Assembly: GCA_964525015.1 (NCBI GenBank)
Contig: CAZGFY010000001.1
Span: forward strand, 1-64,000
Source: RGIG3102 sp964525015
Lineage (GTDB): Bacteria > Bacillota > Clostridia > Oscillospirales > Ruminococcaceae
Reading direction: 5' to 3'
DNA: 64,000 bases
The position numbers were made by a program, and so were the translations under genes. Below the pieces are notes generated by a model. That model ran no database searches and was not told the origin of the DNA. It worked only from the letters and a program-made list of their open reading frames with translations. This document shows, one piece after another, positions 25,454 to 34,626 of this stretch; positions within the stretch are counted from its first letter, which is position 1; each line of letters opens with the position of its first letter.

Positions 25454-26149
25454 TTATTTTCCATATAATAATGCCGATGCAAATGGATTTAATTCTGGGA
25501 TATCTTTAATTTCTAAAGCCATTTTTTCAAAATCATATTCTAACTTAATAAATTCAACATCAATCTCTTTATCAATAGTTAAGATAGCATATCCTGCCCT
25601 ATTATTTCCATCTTTTTGCCTTCCAACACTTCCTGCGTTTAAAAATAGTTTCCCATTAACATACTTTGAATAGGCTAAGTGAGTATGCCCAAAAATAATG
25701 ATATCTTCTTTTAAATTATTTGCAATTTCTGCTTGAAGTTTTTCATCTTCTTTGTAAATATATTCAGAAATTGAATTAGGGCTTGCGTGAATTAATAAAA
25801 TATTCATTCCATTTAAATTTATAGATAGTTTTTCAGGCAGAGTTTTTAAATAAGCTTTATTCTCAGCTGTTACTTCTTTTTTTGTCCATAGAAAATTATC
25901 ATTTATTTTAACATCTTTATTTTCATCATAAAAAGCTGTTTTTTTATCGTGATTGCCTAAAATAAGCGTTATATTATTTTCTTTTAATAATTTAATAACT
26001 TCGTTTGGCTTATTCCCATATCCGATAACATCGCCTGTACAGTAAACATTGCTAAATGCTATTCCCCTATTTTTTATATCTTCTAAAACCTTTTCTAGTG
26101 CATTGATATTTCCGTGAATATCTGATAAAAATGCAAATTTATTATTCAT
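25454..26149 (-). CDS. Calcineurin-type metallophosphoesterase (YfcE/MJ0936-like)
   Basis: 231 residues from the ATG at 26149 (AAAAGGAAAA upstream; a TTG-initiated extension to 26167 is less likely). Metal-site motifs are in order: FLSDIHGN (D, H), CTGDVIGYG (GD), LILGNHDKK (GNHD), LLIHASP (H) and IFGHTHLAY (GHTH), followed by NAGSVGR. It is a small cytoplasmic phosphodiesterase or phosphatase with a dimetal centre; the substrate is not predictable. It follows the GME-fold protein gene with 1 bp between stop and ATG. Confidence 0.85.
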   Translation of the reverse strand: MNNKFAFLSDIHGNINALEKVLEDIKNRGIAFSNVYCTGDVIGYGNKPNEVIKLLKENNITLILGNHDKKTAFYDENKDVKINDNFLWTKKEVTAENKAYLKTLPEKLSINLNGMNILLIHASPNSISEYIYKEDEKLQAEIANNLKEDIIIFGHTHLAYSKYVNGKLFLNAGSVGRQKDGNNRAGYAILTIDKEIDVEFIKLEYDFEKMALEIKDIPELNPFASALLYGK

Positions 26150-26150
26150 T

Positions 26151-26849
26151 TTAATTTTCCTTTTCAATTATTATCCCAGAGCCTAAATCAATTAGCTCTT
26201 TATCTTTTATAAAATATGGATTTATTCCATACTTATCTAAAAATTTTATAATATTCTCTTTATCAACACTATCTTTTATATCACCAAAAAATAAAAGTGT
26301 TTTCTCTTTTTCTAAATATAAACTCGCCCCACCAATAAAGCCGTAATCGTAGCCATCTAGCTTAATTGAGCCTTTTTTAATTAATAAGCAATCAAGATTA
26401 TTTTGAATTAATTTTTTATGTATGCTTAAATCTTCGGTTATATATGCATTTGGATTTAAGCTAATTAAAGAGCATCTTGTATACCCTTGGTTTACGAATA
26501 TTTCTTTTTTATTTAAAAAATTAATATTTAAAGCTGTTTTATTATTTTTAATTACATATTCATCATTAACTATGAAATTTAGATAACTTTCCGTTTGATA
26601 TCCCTTTTTTAAAAAATCAATTTCTTCAATTTCAAATCCTAAATTTAAAATGCATTCAAAATTTTCTTTTTGGCAGCTAGAAATATAAAATTTATTATCA
26701 ATTTTTAGATATAAAACATCTGCGTGATAATTTATCTCTTCGCTAACAAAGGGAGAATTAATAACATCTATGCATTCATATCCAAATGCTTTTAAAACAT
26801 TTATAACATCTATATCTTTATGAGAAATAATGAATATTTTATCTTTCAT
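26151..26849 (-). CDS. DUF6873-type GME-fold protein
   Basis: 232 residues, soluble. HADVLYLKIDN, FVNQGYTRCSLISLNPNAYITED and IKKGSIKLDGYDYGFIGGASLYLEK resemble the DUF6873 group, predicted to adopt the guanidino-group-modifying-enzyme (amidinotransferase) fold. A Cys (TRCSL) and a His (YHADV) are present, but a full catalytic Cys-His-Asp/Glu set cannot be confirmed by eye. Its position between an ABC permease and a phosphoesterase gives no clear pathway. Moderately sure of the family, unsure of any activity. Confidence 0.6.
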   Translation of the reverse strand: MKDKIFIISHKDIDVINVLKAFGYECIDVINSPFVSEEINYHADVLYLKIDNKFYISSCQKENFECILNLGFEIEEIDFLKKGYQTESYLNFIVNDEYVIKNNKTALNINFLNKKEIFVNQGYTRCSLISLNPNAYITEDLSIHKKLIQNNLDCLLIKKGSIKLDGYDYGFIGGASLYLEKEKTLLFFGDIKDSVDKENIIKFLDKYGINPYFIKDKELIDLGSGIIIEKEN

Positions 26850-26861
26850 TTGTTAGATTTC

Positions 26862-28031
26862 CTATTCTCTATTTAAAGCTTCAATCGGAGTTAGCATTGC
26901 TGCTTTATAGCTTGGGTATAGGCTAAATATTCCTGTAAAAAATATTGTAACAAAAATACCTGAAATAAGCAAGGAGTAATCAAAAATATAATTATTTTCT
27001 AAGAATATATTAACTAATCCCAAACAAATTCCACCTAATATAACGCTTAAATATATCCCAATCATACAAGATAAAATCGCAGAAAACAGAAATTCTAACA
27101 TTATATTTATTCTGCTTGCACCAAGACTTATTTTAATTCCGATATCTCTTTTTTGAATATTCACAGCTGTCGTAACACTTGTAGCAACTGATATACTACA
27201 TACAATTACAGCAACACAGGAAACTAAAAATAATGCTAGAAATGCAATATCAACTATATTATTTATGGTATCTCTTTGTTTTGATAGATTGCTAACACTA
27301 ATTGTTAATTCTTCTGTATGATTTGTGTTAGCAAAAAGATAGCTTGTAATTTCTTTATCTATATTTTCATTATAAGAAGCGTTGATAATTATCTGATCAT
27401 AATTTTCTTTATTACCGTAATTTTGCATAACAGAATATGGAATATAAATAAAGTTCGGAATAACTTCTCCAACTGATAAACTATTTAATAAATTACTTGT
27501 TTTTTTGCAAATTCCGATAATTTCAAATTCATATATCCCCTTACCTATATTTACTAGTATTTCTTTACCAACTATATTTCCTCGTCCATACGCTGTAATT
27601 GCAAGTTCTTCATCTATTACGCAAACTAAATTATTTGTATTAGTTTGATAATCAGTAAAGAATTCACCGTAAACCATTTCTAAATTAACTATATCTCTGC
27701 CCTGTGAAGAAATTCCCCAAGTCATTGCTTCAAAGGTTTTTGAGTTTGAAAATTCTATATTTACATAATCAACGATAATTGGAGAAAGTTTATCAACATC
27801 AGGATATTCTGATAATAAATTATAAATTTTTTCATTTGTTATATTTATATTTTCACTATCAGTTGCATTTACTAAAAGCCCATTTAACCCAAGTCCGTTT
27901 AATTCATTGTTAATTTCAGTTTCGCCAATCATAGAAACAATGCTGACAAGTGTTATAGACAGCATCGCAATAAAAACTGAGATAATAGCCATTTTATATG
28001 GCTTTATAGTTCGTTTAATCTTTTGTAGCAT
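26862..28031 (-). CDS. MacB/FtsX-type ABC transporter permease
   Basis: 389 residues from the ATG at 28031 (MLQKIKRTIKPYK; GGTGG upstream), overlapping the adaptor gene by 17 bp. One N-terminal membrane helix (about 15-38), a large extracellular MacB-like domain (about 40-260), then three helices (about 265-290, 318-345, 355-378) with the KRDIGIKISLGASRINI signature before the second. The C-terminal YPSYKAAMLTPIEALNRE is typical MacB/LolC. It should work with the adaptor encoded just upstream, but the required ATPase gene is not adjacent. Confidence 0.85.
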   Translation of the reverse strand: MLQKIKRTIKPYKMAIISVFIAMLSITLVSIVSMIGETEINNELNGLGLNGLLVNATDSENINITNEKIYNLLSEYPDVDKLSPIIVDYVNIEFSNSKTFEAMTWGISSQGRDIVNLEMVYGEFFTDYQTNTNNLVCVIDEELAITAYGRGNIVGKEILVNIGKGIYEFEIIGICKKTSNLLNSLSVGEVIPNFIYIPYSVMQNYGNKENYDQIIINASYNENIDKEITSYLFANTNHTEELTISVSNLSKQRDTINNIVDIAFLALFLVSCVAVIVCSISVATSVTTAVNIQKRDIGIKISLGASRINIMLEFLFSAILSCMIGIYLSVILGGICLGLVNIFLENNYIFDYSLLISGIFVTIFFTGIFSLYPSYKAAMLTPIEALNRE

Positions 28032-28947
28032 TAGAAAGTACCACCTTATCAAACTCTTTTATATCACCTTTAATAAAAATTGTATCTTTTGGAAAATCAT
28101 TTAAAATCTCTTGCCCAATTTCAGTTTCAACTCCTGAAATTATATACGCTTTTTTAGCATTTCCATTATCTATAATATAAACAAATTCACCATTTTCATC
28201 TTGATTTATATACTCATATTCTAATATATTTATATTTTCAATGTTTTCACTTTCTATTCTAGCTGTAATTTGTAATCCGTCAGCTGATTTATTATCTAAA
28301 TTATAAACATCAGCAAATATATCAATCATAACCTTGCTTCCAAGAGCATTTACTTCTTCATAGATTACTGCTGTTTCATCACTAATTTCACCCTCATATT
28401 TAATATCACTAAATGCAATTGATGTTATATAAACTTTATCTCCAATAGATATTTTGCCAAAATCAGATTGGTTAACTGTGAATTTCGCCATTATATCACT
28501 ATGCTTAGAAATAGTTAAAATTGTGCTATTTGGCATAACTAAATCATCTTCTTCATAAAAAAGTGAACCTACTATTCCATCTTTAGAGGCATAAACTATT
28601 TCTTGTAGCAAGTTTATTTCTTGAATACTATATTCACTCTCACCTGTTGTATCATACATTTCTAGCATATTAATCATTTTTTCTTTATCAATTGAAAACA
28701 ATGCTTGATTTTTTGTAACGTTGCTATTTGCTGTAACAAAAACTTCTTTTATATAAATAGGATATGAAAACATTATATTCTCACTATCTGTACTTATAAA
28801 TTCGCCCGAAACAGTTATATGGTTTGTATAACTAGTATTTTTAATAGTTGTCCCAGTTACACTTTTAATTGAATTAATCATAAAATAATTTAATATTAAT
28901 ATAAAACTCAAAGATAGAAAACTCAAATATATAATAAATTTCTTCAT
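28015..28947 (-). CDS. HlyD/MacA-type membrane-fusion adaptor
   Basis: 310 residues. N-terminal membrane anchor (about 4-25), then a split biotinyl-lipoyl-like domain: IYIKEVFVTANSNVTKNQALFSID (about 65-90) and SKDGIVGSLFYEEDDLVMPNSTIL (about 115-140). Beta-barrel segments follow (FTVNQSDFGKISIGDKVYITSIAF). It is short, with little of the coiled-coil hairpin of Gram-negative MacA, as expected in a Gram-positive cell. Translationally coupled to the permease. The ribosome site AAGGAGAG lies in one arm of an inverted repeat (28950-28990), which might limit translation. Confidence 0.75.
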   Translation of the reverse strand: MKKFIIYLSFLSLSFILILNYFMINSIKSVTGTTIKNTSYTNHITVSGEFISTDSENIMFSYPIYIKEVFVTANSNVTKNQALFSIDKEKMINMLEMYDTTGESEYSIQEINLLQEIVYASKDGIVGSLFYEEDDLVMPNSTILTISKHSDIMAKFTVNQSDFGKISIGDKVYITSIAFSDIKYEGEISDETAVIYEEVNALGSKVMIDIFADVYNLDNKSADGLQITARIESENIENINILEYEYINQDENGEFVYIIDNGNAKKAYIISGVETEIGQEILNDFPKDTIFIKGDIKEFDKVVLSNATKD

Positions 28948-29002
28948 ATAAAAACTCTCCTTAACACAAATTATTATTGTATAAAGAAGAGTTTTTTAAA
29001 CA

Positions 29003-30364
29003 TTAAATATATTTTATTGCCTGCCTTACATCACCTGCAAAGCAAATTTCTAAATCATAATCTTTTATATTAATTTGATTTTTTGCATGAAGTGGAAGTA
29101 TCACCTTATTAAAGCCTAGTCTTTGAGCTTCGCGCAATCTTAAATCAACATTTAAAACACTGCGAATTTCCCCTCCAAGCCCAACTTCACCAAATGCCAC
29201 TACTGATTTATCAATAGCTTTATCTGTTAAAGCAGAAACAACACTTAGAATTATAGATAAATCTATCGCTGTTTCTTCAAGTTCTAGTCCGCCTACAACA
29301 TTTAAATAAATATCTATGTTTTGCATAAAATACCCAGCTCTTTTTTCTAAAACAGCAAGTATTAAATTCATTCTATTATAATCAAGTCCATTAGCTACCC
29401 TTCTTGGCGTTCCAAAACCTGTTTTAGTAGCAAGGGCTTGAATTTCAGTTAAAATAGGTCGTGTACCTTCCATAACACAGGTTACACAGCTACCACTGAC
29501 AGATGCATTTCTTCCTTCTAATAGCATTTTAGATGGATTTTGAATTTCCACTATCCCTTTGCTAGACATATCAAACATTCCTATTTCATTTGTTGAGCCA
29601 TAACGATTTTTGCTAGAACGAAGAATTCGATAAGGAAGTGTTTTATCTCCTTCAAAATATAAAACAGTGTCAACAATATGTTCCATAACTTTCGGCCCTG
29701 CAATAGCACCGTCTTTATTAACGTGTCCTACTATAAATAAAGCAGTTTCAACCTTTTTAGCTGATGTTATTAAAAGTGAAGTTGCCTCTCTTACTTGTGA
29801 AACACTCCCAGGGCTTGAAGAGATAGAAGAACAATTCATTGTTTGTATAGAGTCTATAACAACTATATCGGGCTTTAATTCTTCAATGCTATTACATATA
29901 GAAAACACATCAGTTTCGGTTGCAATACTAATGCCCTCGCCATCTATATCAAGGCGATTTGCTCGAAGTTTAATTTGAGTTAAGGATTCTTCTCCACTAA
30001 TATAAACAATATTATACTCTTTTGATAAATTAGCACATATTTGTAAAAGTAATGTTGATTTACCAGCCCCTGGCTCACCCCCAATGAGCATTCCTGCACC
30101 TCTAACTATTCCTCCACCTAGAACTCTATCTAATTCTTCAATTTTAGTTTTTATACGGCTTTTAGTTTCATTCGCATCTACTTTAGATAATGGCTGAAAT
30201 GCTAAATTAGATATAACTATATCTTTACCTTTCGCAGATTTAGCTGGCTTTTTTACAATATCTTCTTCTATTGTATTCCATTCTTTACAAGATGTACACT
30301 GACCTTGCCATCTATGAAATATTTCTCCACAACTAGTGCATACATAAATCGTTTTTTCTTTCAT
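29003..30364 (-). CDS. radA: DNA repair protein RadA/Sms
   Basis: 453 residues from the ATG at 30364 (frame open to 30403; 453 matches the family). Order: N-terminal zinc finger CTSCGEIFHRWQGQCTSC (about 8-25), RecA-type ATPase with Walker A GEPGAGKST (about 95), the RadA-specific KNRYG motif (SSKNRYGST, about 253), and the C-terminal Lon-like domain ending in GEVGLGGEIR and HAKNQINIKDYDLE. It is a hexameric branch-migration helicase acting in homologous recombination and natural transformation. It is the first of a same-strand run with the adaptor, permease, GME and phosphoesterase genes. Confidence 0.95.
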   Translation of the reverse strand: MKEKTIYVCTSCGEIFHRWQGQCTSCKEWNTIEEDIVKKPAKSAKGKDIVISNLAFQPLSKVDANETKSRIKTKIEELDRVLGGGIVRGAGMLIGGEPGAGKSTLLLQICANLSKEYNIVYISGEESLTQIKLRANRLDIDGEGISIATETDVFSICNSIEELKPDIVVIDSIQTMNCSSISSSPGSVSQVREATSLLITSAKKVETALFIVGHVNKDGAIAGPKVMEHIVDTVLYFEGDKTLPYRILRSSKNRYGSTNEIGMFDMSSKGIVEIQNPSKMLLEGRNASVSGSCVTCVMEGTRPILTEIQALATKTGFGTPRRVANGLDYNRMNLILAVLEKRAGYFMQNIDIYLNVVGGLELEETAIDLSIILSVVSALTDKAIDKSVVAFGEVGLGGEIRSVLNVDLRLREAQRLGFNKVILPLHAKNQINIKDYDLEICFAGDVRQAIKYI

Positions 30365-30515
30365 ATTTTTAGGCATTCCTTTCTTGAAGTTTTGTATTTT
30401 CAACTAGCATAGTTTCACTAATTTTATATAATAAACCCACAAAACTTATATTTATTCTTAAATTTGAATTTATATATAATTTTATCATAAAATATCTCTT
30501 TAAGCAATTGCTCTA

Positions 30516-30562
30516 AATAAAAAAGCTTTAAAAAGTGTATAACACCTTTTAAAGCTTTTTAA
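30516..30562 (-). terminator. tctA terminator
   Basis: Long hairpin: AAAAAGCTTTAAAAAGTGT (about 30520-30538) with ACACCTTTTAAAGCTTTTT; T run on the minus strand. It lies 30 bp after the tctA stop. Confidence 0.75.
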
Positions 30563-30592
30563 GCTAACTTTATATATTGTTAAGTTTATCTA

Positions 30593-32104
30593 TTAGCTTG
30601 CTTTTTTTGTAGCTTTCTTTTTATCCATAGTGCTTTTAATTAATGGATACGCGAATGCTAAAGCTGAAATTATAATGATTGAAAGTGCAAGCGGTCTTTC
30701 AAAGAAACCTGAAATGCTACCACCTGAAAGGATAAGTTGTTTTCTAAAGTTTGTTTCAATAATTCCACCTAGGATTAATCCTAGTATCATAGCTGGGTTT
30801 GAGTAATTGAATTTTTTAATTATAATACCAACAAAGCTAAAGAAGAACATTATTAAAACATCATAGTAGCTATTATTTAGTGAGTAAGCACCAACTGTTC
30901 CTAAAGTAACAATAACTGTTCCAAGTAGTGGGTATGGTAGCCTTAGAATTCTTGCAAATTCTTTAGTGATAAATCTACCAACAATAAATAGTAGTAGTGA
31001 AGCTAAAACTATACCTAGGAAGATAGCATTTAATAATACTGGCTGTTGTGAAATTAGAAGTGGTCCTGGTGTTAGATTATGTATCATAAATGCAGCCATA
31101 ATAATAGCGGCAGTAGGACTTCCTGGGATACCTAAAACCATTGTTGGCACTAAGCTACCACCGATAGCTGCATTATTTGCAGTTTCAGGAGCTGCGATAC
31201 CTTCGTCACAACCTGTACCGAATAGTTCAGGAGTTTTACTAGCTTTTGAAGCAACACCGTAGCTAACTAGTGATGCGATTGAAGCACCAGCAGCTGGGAT
31301 AATACCGATAATAGTACCGATTGAAGCAGAGCGTAGTAACAGACCCCACATTTTTCCGAATTCTTTTAGTTTTAAAGTTTCAAGAGAAATTTTCTTTGCA
31401 TCAGCAACTGTTTCTGTTGAACGACTTTTGTATTCTGAAGCATTTTTATAAACTTCAACAAGTGCGAATGAGCCTATCATAACTGGAATATAGTCGATAC
31501 CATTCATTAAGTATGGTTGATCAAATGTAAATCTATAAGCACCGTTTATAGCATCAATACCGATTGTTGTTAAAAGTAAGCCTATACAAGCTGAGAATAA
31601 AGCTTTTGCTTGATCAGCAGAGCCGATACTTGAAATACAGCTTAGTCCTAAAAGTCCTAGCGCGAAGTATTCAGCACTTTGGAATTCTAAAGCAACTACT
31701 GCAAGTAAGGGAGCAGCAATAAGCATAATTATAGCTGAGAAGATACCGCCAAACGCAGATGATGATACCGAAATACCAAGTGCTCTACCAGCCTTACCCT
31801 TTTGAGCCATTGGATAGCCATCAAAAGTTGTTGCAACTGATTCAGGCGTACCTGGAGTTTTTAATAAAATTGCACTGATACTACCACCAGAAGCACCACC
31901 ACAGTAAACTGCAACTAGCATAACTATAGCATTAATTGGCTCCATTGTGTAAGTAAATGGTAGCATAAGAATGATAGACATTGAAGAGCTAAGACCTGGA
32001 AGTGCTCCACAAACCATACCAAATGAAACGCCGATTGCCACAAGTAGAAAACTATAAGGAGTAAACACCTGAACAAAGGCCTCTAAAAAAGCAGATATAT
32101 CCAT
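30593..32104 (-). CDS. tctA: Tripartite tricarboxylate transporter large permease (TctA)
   Basis: 503 residues, about twelve membrane segments, typical TctA length. Family marks: FGMVCGALPGLSSSMSIILMLPFTYTMEP (about 24-55), the GGASGGSISAILLKTPGTPESVATTFDGYPMAQKG signature (about 69-103) and the repeat version IIPAAGASIASLVSYGVASKASK followed by PTMVLGIPGSPTAAIIMAAF in the second half. It imports a carboxylate with a sodium or proton gradient. It follows the fused binding-protein gene by 15 bp; ribosome site AGGAGG. Confidence 0.92.
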   Translation of the reverse strand: MDISAFLEAFVQVFTPYSFLLVAIGVSFGMVCGALPGLSSSMSIILMLPFTYTMEPINAIVMLVAVYCGGASGGSISAILLKTPGTPESVATTFDGYPMAQKGKAGRALGISVSSSAFGGIFSAIIMLIAAPLLAVVALEFQSAEYFALGLLGLSCISSIGSADQAKALFSACIGLLLTTIGIDAINGAYRFTFDQPYLMNGIDYIPVMIGSFALVEVYKNASEYKSRSTETVADAKKISLETLKLKEFGKMWGLLLRSASIGTIIGIIPAAGASIASLVSYGVASKASKTPELFGTGCDEGIAAPETANNAAIGGSLVPTMVLGIPGSPTAAIIMAAFMIHNLTPGPLLISQQPVLLNAIFLGIVLASLLLFIVGRFITKEFARILRLPYPLLGTVIVTLGTVGAYSLNNSYYDVLIMFFFSFVGIIIKKFNYSNPAMILGLILGGIIETNFRKQLILSGGSISGFFERPLALSIIIISALAFAYPLIKSTMDKKKATKKAS

Positions 32105-32119
32105 AAATTTGACCTCCTA

Positions 32120-33520
32120 TTAATAGATTAAGAAGCTTAATTCTCTAAATATGCCAATACCTCTTGGAAGAGGAACTAGGAATAATTTACCAAAGGCAAG
32201 TAGAATTAGCGTTGTGAATACTAATGAGAAAATAATTAAAACTTTATTGTTTTTGTATCCCATTAATCTTGCGTTAAAGAATGTGAATAATAGTGTTGAA
32301 ATAGCAAACCCAATTATATTCATACTTCCAATATAAAAAGCAAGACAGATAATCGTTGTCATCATACCAGCTTCTGGCTTATTAAATGTAAACATTGCGC
32401 CAACACTTCCAGCTTTTTTATATCCCTTTATAAAGATAATTACAGCTAATATAGCAGCTAAAGATGCAACGAAAATCGGAAAGCCCATTTCTCCAAGAAC
32501 ATCTCCTGGAATTTCATCTGCAACTAGTTCGTCATTTTCATCTATAATGCCCATTTGTTTAAATGCATTATATAATCCATCCATCTCTTCTTCCCAAGAT
32601 GCGCCGAATTCTTCTGGAGTTAAAAAGCCGTAGCTAAAGTTTGTTTTTGTTGATTCTTCTAGTTCTGCATATCTTGGGTCGCTATACGCTTCAATTAATG
32701 CATTTGTAATAATTTCTTTTTCAGCTTCAGGAGTTCCTTTTGGAATAGCAAACCCTCTCCAAGAGCCTTGTGTAAAATCAATTCCCATTTCAACTGATGA
32801 TGGTACATCTGCTAAAAGTGGAGTATCAATTCTTTCATCGCTTAAAACAACTAATGCTCTAATATCCCCTGATTCTATTAACGGAATAAATGAAGATAAT
32901 TTATCTTGATAAATATCAAGTTCTCCGCCTAAAACAGCTGATTTAATTTCAGAACCACCACTGTATGGAACGTATGTCCAGTCAAATCCTGCTTTCATAG
33001 CAAATCCGTTAGCTATGTAATCATCAAGACCACCTGGGCTTAATCCACCGATTGTTAAATCTCCTGGATTTTCTTTTGCATATTCGATAACTTCTTCCAT
33101 TGTTTGGAATTCACTATCTGCTGCAACACCAAAAACCATAACATCGTTTTGAACTTTAATTAATGGCTCAAAATATTCAGTAAATTCAAATTCACCTGTA
33201 ACGTCTTTGATTAAAACTGATGGTGTAATTTCTAGTATTGTGTAGCCGTCTTTTGGAAGATTAGCCGCGTAAGCCATACCCTCAACAGTACCAGCACCAG
33301 ATTTATTTACTGCTGTGATTGGAGTGCCTAAATAATCTTTTGTGATATCTGCATATTGTCTTGCAAAAATATCACTCGCTCCACCTGCACCAAAAGGAAT
33401 AACCATTTCAACTGGTCTGTTTGGGTATTCATTAGTTACCCCCGAACATCCAGTTAGCATAGCTAAAACCATTAAACTAGCGCTGATTAGCGAAACAATT
33501 CTTTTACTAATTTTGTGCAT
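32120..33520 (-). CDS. TctC-TctB fusion: carboxylate-binding lipoprotein joined to small permease subunit
   Basis: 466 residues from the ATG at 33520 (frame open to 33562). N-terminus MHKISKRIVSLISASLMVLA with lipobox MLTGC (Cys about 26). Residues 30-330 form a Bug/TctC binding protein: YPNRPVEMVIPFGAGGASDI, GYTILEITP, YVPYSGGSEIKSAVLGGELDI and GFAIPKGTP. After a short linker (about 330) come roughly four membrane helices of TctB type (GFPIFVASLAAILAVIIFIKG and on to the end), finishing at RELSFLIY. TctC and TctB are normally separate genes. Reading continues without a frameshift, so the fusion is real in this sequence. The substrate (citrate-like or other carboxylate) is unknown. Confidence 0.85.
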   Translation of the reverse strand: MHKISKRIVSLISASLMVLAMLTGCSGVTNEYPNRPVEMVIPFGAGGASDIFARQYADITKDYLGTPITAVNKSGAGTVEGMAYAANLPKDGYTILEITPSVLIKDVTGEFEFTEYFEPLIKVQNDVMVFGVAADSEFQTMEEVIEYAKENPGDLTIGGLSPGGLDDYIANGFAMKAGFDWTYVPYSGGSEIKSAVLGGELDIYQDKLSSFIPLIESGDIRALVVLSDERIDTPLLADVPSSVEMGIDFTQGSWRGFAIPKGTPEAEKEIITNALIEAYSDPRYAELEESTKTNFSYGFLTPEEFGASWEEEMDGLYNAFKQMGIIDENDELVADEIPGDVLGEMGFPIFVASLAAILAVIIFIKGYKKAGSVGAMFTFNKPEAGMMTTIICLAFYIGSMNIIGFAISTLLFTFFNARLMGYKNNKVLIIFSLVFTTLILLAFGKLFLVPLPRGIGIFRELSFLIY

Positions 33521-33601
33521 AAAATTATCTCTCTTTCTAAGTTTGTATCTTGATTTTAACATTTTTTACACACTTTTCCTAATCACTTATGGTTATATGT
33601 A

Positions 33602-33620
33602 GTATAACTATTAGTTATAC
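33602..33620. promoter_or_regulatory. Operator-like palindrome upstream of the tct operon
   Basis: Perfect 9+1+9 palindrome GTATAACTA-T-TAGTTATAC, 82 bp upstream of the tctCB start. Likely a repressor or activator site; no regulator gene is adjacent. Confidence 0.5.
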
Positions 33621-33802
33621 GCTTATTGTTTTTTTTGATATAAATTTATAATTTCAGATAATTTATTAAAAATTTATTGCCATAAACTTACTTTTTGTTT
33701 TTGTTATTTTTTTACCAAAGTTTAGCATTGGTTATTATGCACAAATATTTTTACACAATATCTACATATAAAACAATTTATACATTATTTTATATTTATT
33801 TT

Positions 33803-33847
33803 CAAAAATACGGCTTCCGATAAATAAATTCGGAAGCCGTATTTTTA
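33803..33847 (-). terminator. Terminator of the exported-protein gene
   Basis: A near-perfect 16-bp stem (AAAATACGGCTTCCGA with TCGGAAGCCGTATTTT) that begins within the stop codon region of the gene ending at 33845. GC-rich for this window; T run on the minus strand. Confidence 0.8.
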
Positions 33848-34519
33848 ATTAAGCTGATTTAAAATACCTTCATAGTTTTCTTTTGATATTTCATTGTTTT
33901 TATATGCAATTTCAATTGTTTTTAATAATTCATCTTTTGTATCTGCAACAAATGTTTTAATATCTCTGTTTTCATTTTCAAAAGTTATGCCGAATTCATT
34001 ATCAATCTGATTTTGCAAATCTTCATCAGTTGATGACATTATATCAAATTCGCCTTCAATGGTTTTTGATGATATTACTTTTGTATAAACAAATCTATTT
34101 CTAACGTCTTCTAGCTGATTTTCTAAATTTTTAATATACTCTAGCATATCTTGCTCTGTTTTGCCAGATTTTTTAAAATCTTCCATAAAATCATTATCTT
34201 CTAGATTTATTTTCGCCTCTTCTATATCTTTTAAAATATCTTCTTCGGTTATTGCCTTGTATTCTAATTCTAAATTTTCTTGGAGCGTGATTTCTTCCCA
34301 CGTTACACCATTATCTAAAGAAAACACTTTCCTATTATTTCCCTCCTCTTTAAATAAGATGCTTCCTTGTGTTTGCTCTTTATTATTTCCTTCTGCATTG
34401 GTGATAGTAATCTCTTGCTCTGTGACAATAAGATGCTTATTTGATGTGGCATATGCATTCACACCAAGTGATAATAAAATCAAAAAACTAGCACTGATTA
34501 AAATCAATCTTTTTTTCAT
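33845..34519 (-). CDS. Exported protein of unknown function, 224 aa
   Basis: Signal peptide (about 1-25, cleavage probably after AYA). The mature part is acidic and hydrophilic. Its N-terminal half (EGNNRKVFSLDNGVTWEEIT) looks like a short beta-domain, followed by a helical, possibly coiled-coil segment (about 85-145, EEDILKDIEEAKINLEDNDF onward) and a C-terminal helix-turn segment (ELLKTIEIAYKNNEISKENYEGI). No family recognised. It lies just downstream of the two-component system (108 bp) and behind an operator-like palindrome, so it may be its target or reporter of envelope state (inference). Confidence 0.55.
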   Translation of the reverse strand: MKKRLILISASFLILLSLGVNAYATSNKHLIVTEQEITITNAEGNNKEQTQGSILFKEEGNNRKVFSLDNGVTWEEITLQENLELEYKAITEEDILKDIEEAKINLEDNDFMEDFKKSGKTEQDMLEYIKNLENQLEDVRNRFVYTKVISSKTIEGEFDIMSSTDEDLQNQIDNEFGITFENENRDIKTFVADTKDELLKTIEIAYKNNEISKENYEGILNQLN

Positions 34520-34548
34520 AATAACTATTCCTTTCTGGTATAAAATTA

Positions 34549-34566
34549 ATTGTAATCGATTACAAT
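34549..34566. promoter_or_regulatory. Operator-like palindrome before the exported-protein gene
   Basis: Perfect 18-bp palindrome ATTGTAATCGATTACAAT, 30 bp upstream of the start codon and just downstream of a minus-strand TATAAT (34575-34570). The TGTAAT...ATTACA core resembles Fur-superfamily boxes (Zur/PerR type), but the regulator cannot be identified here. Confidence 0.55.
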
Positions 34567-34626
34567 CAAATTATAACAATTATATTAAGCTTTGTGGTGT
34601 AGCTTTAATATAAATTAGGTATAGTT

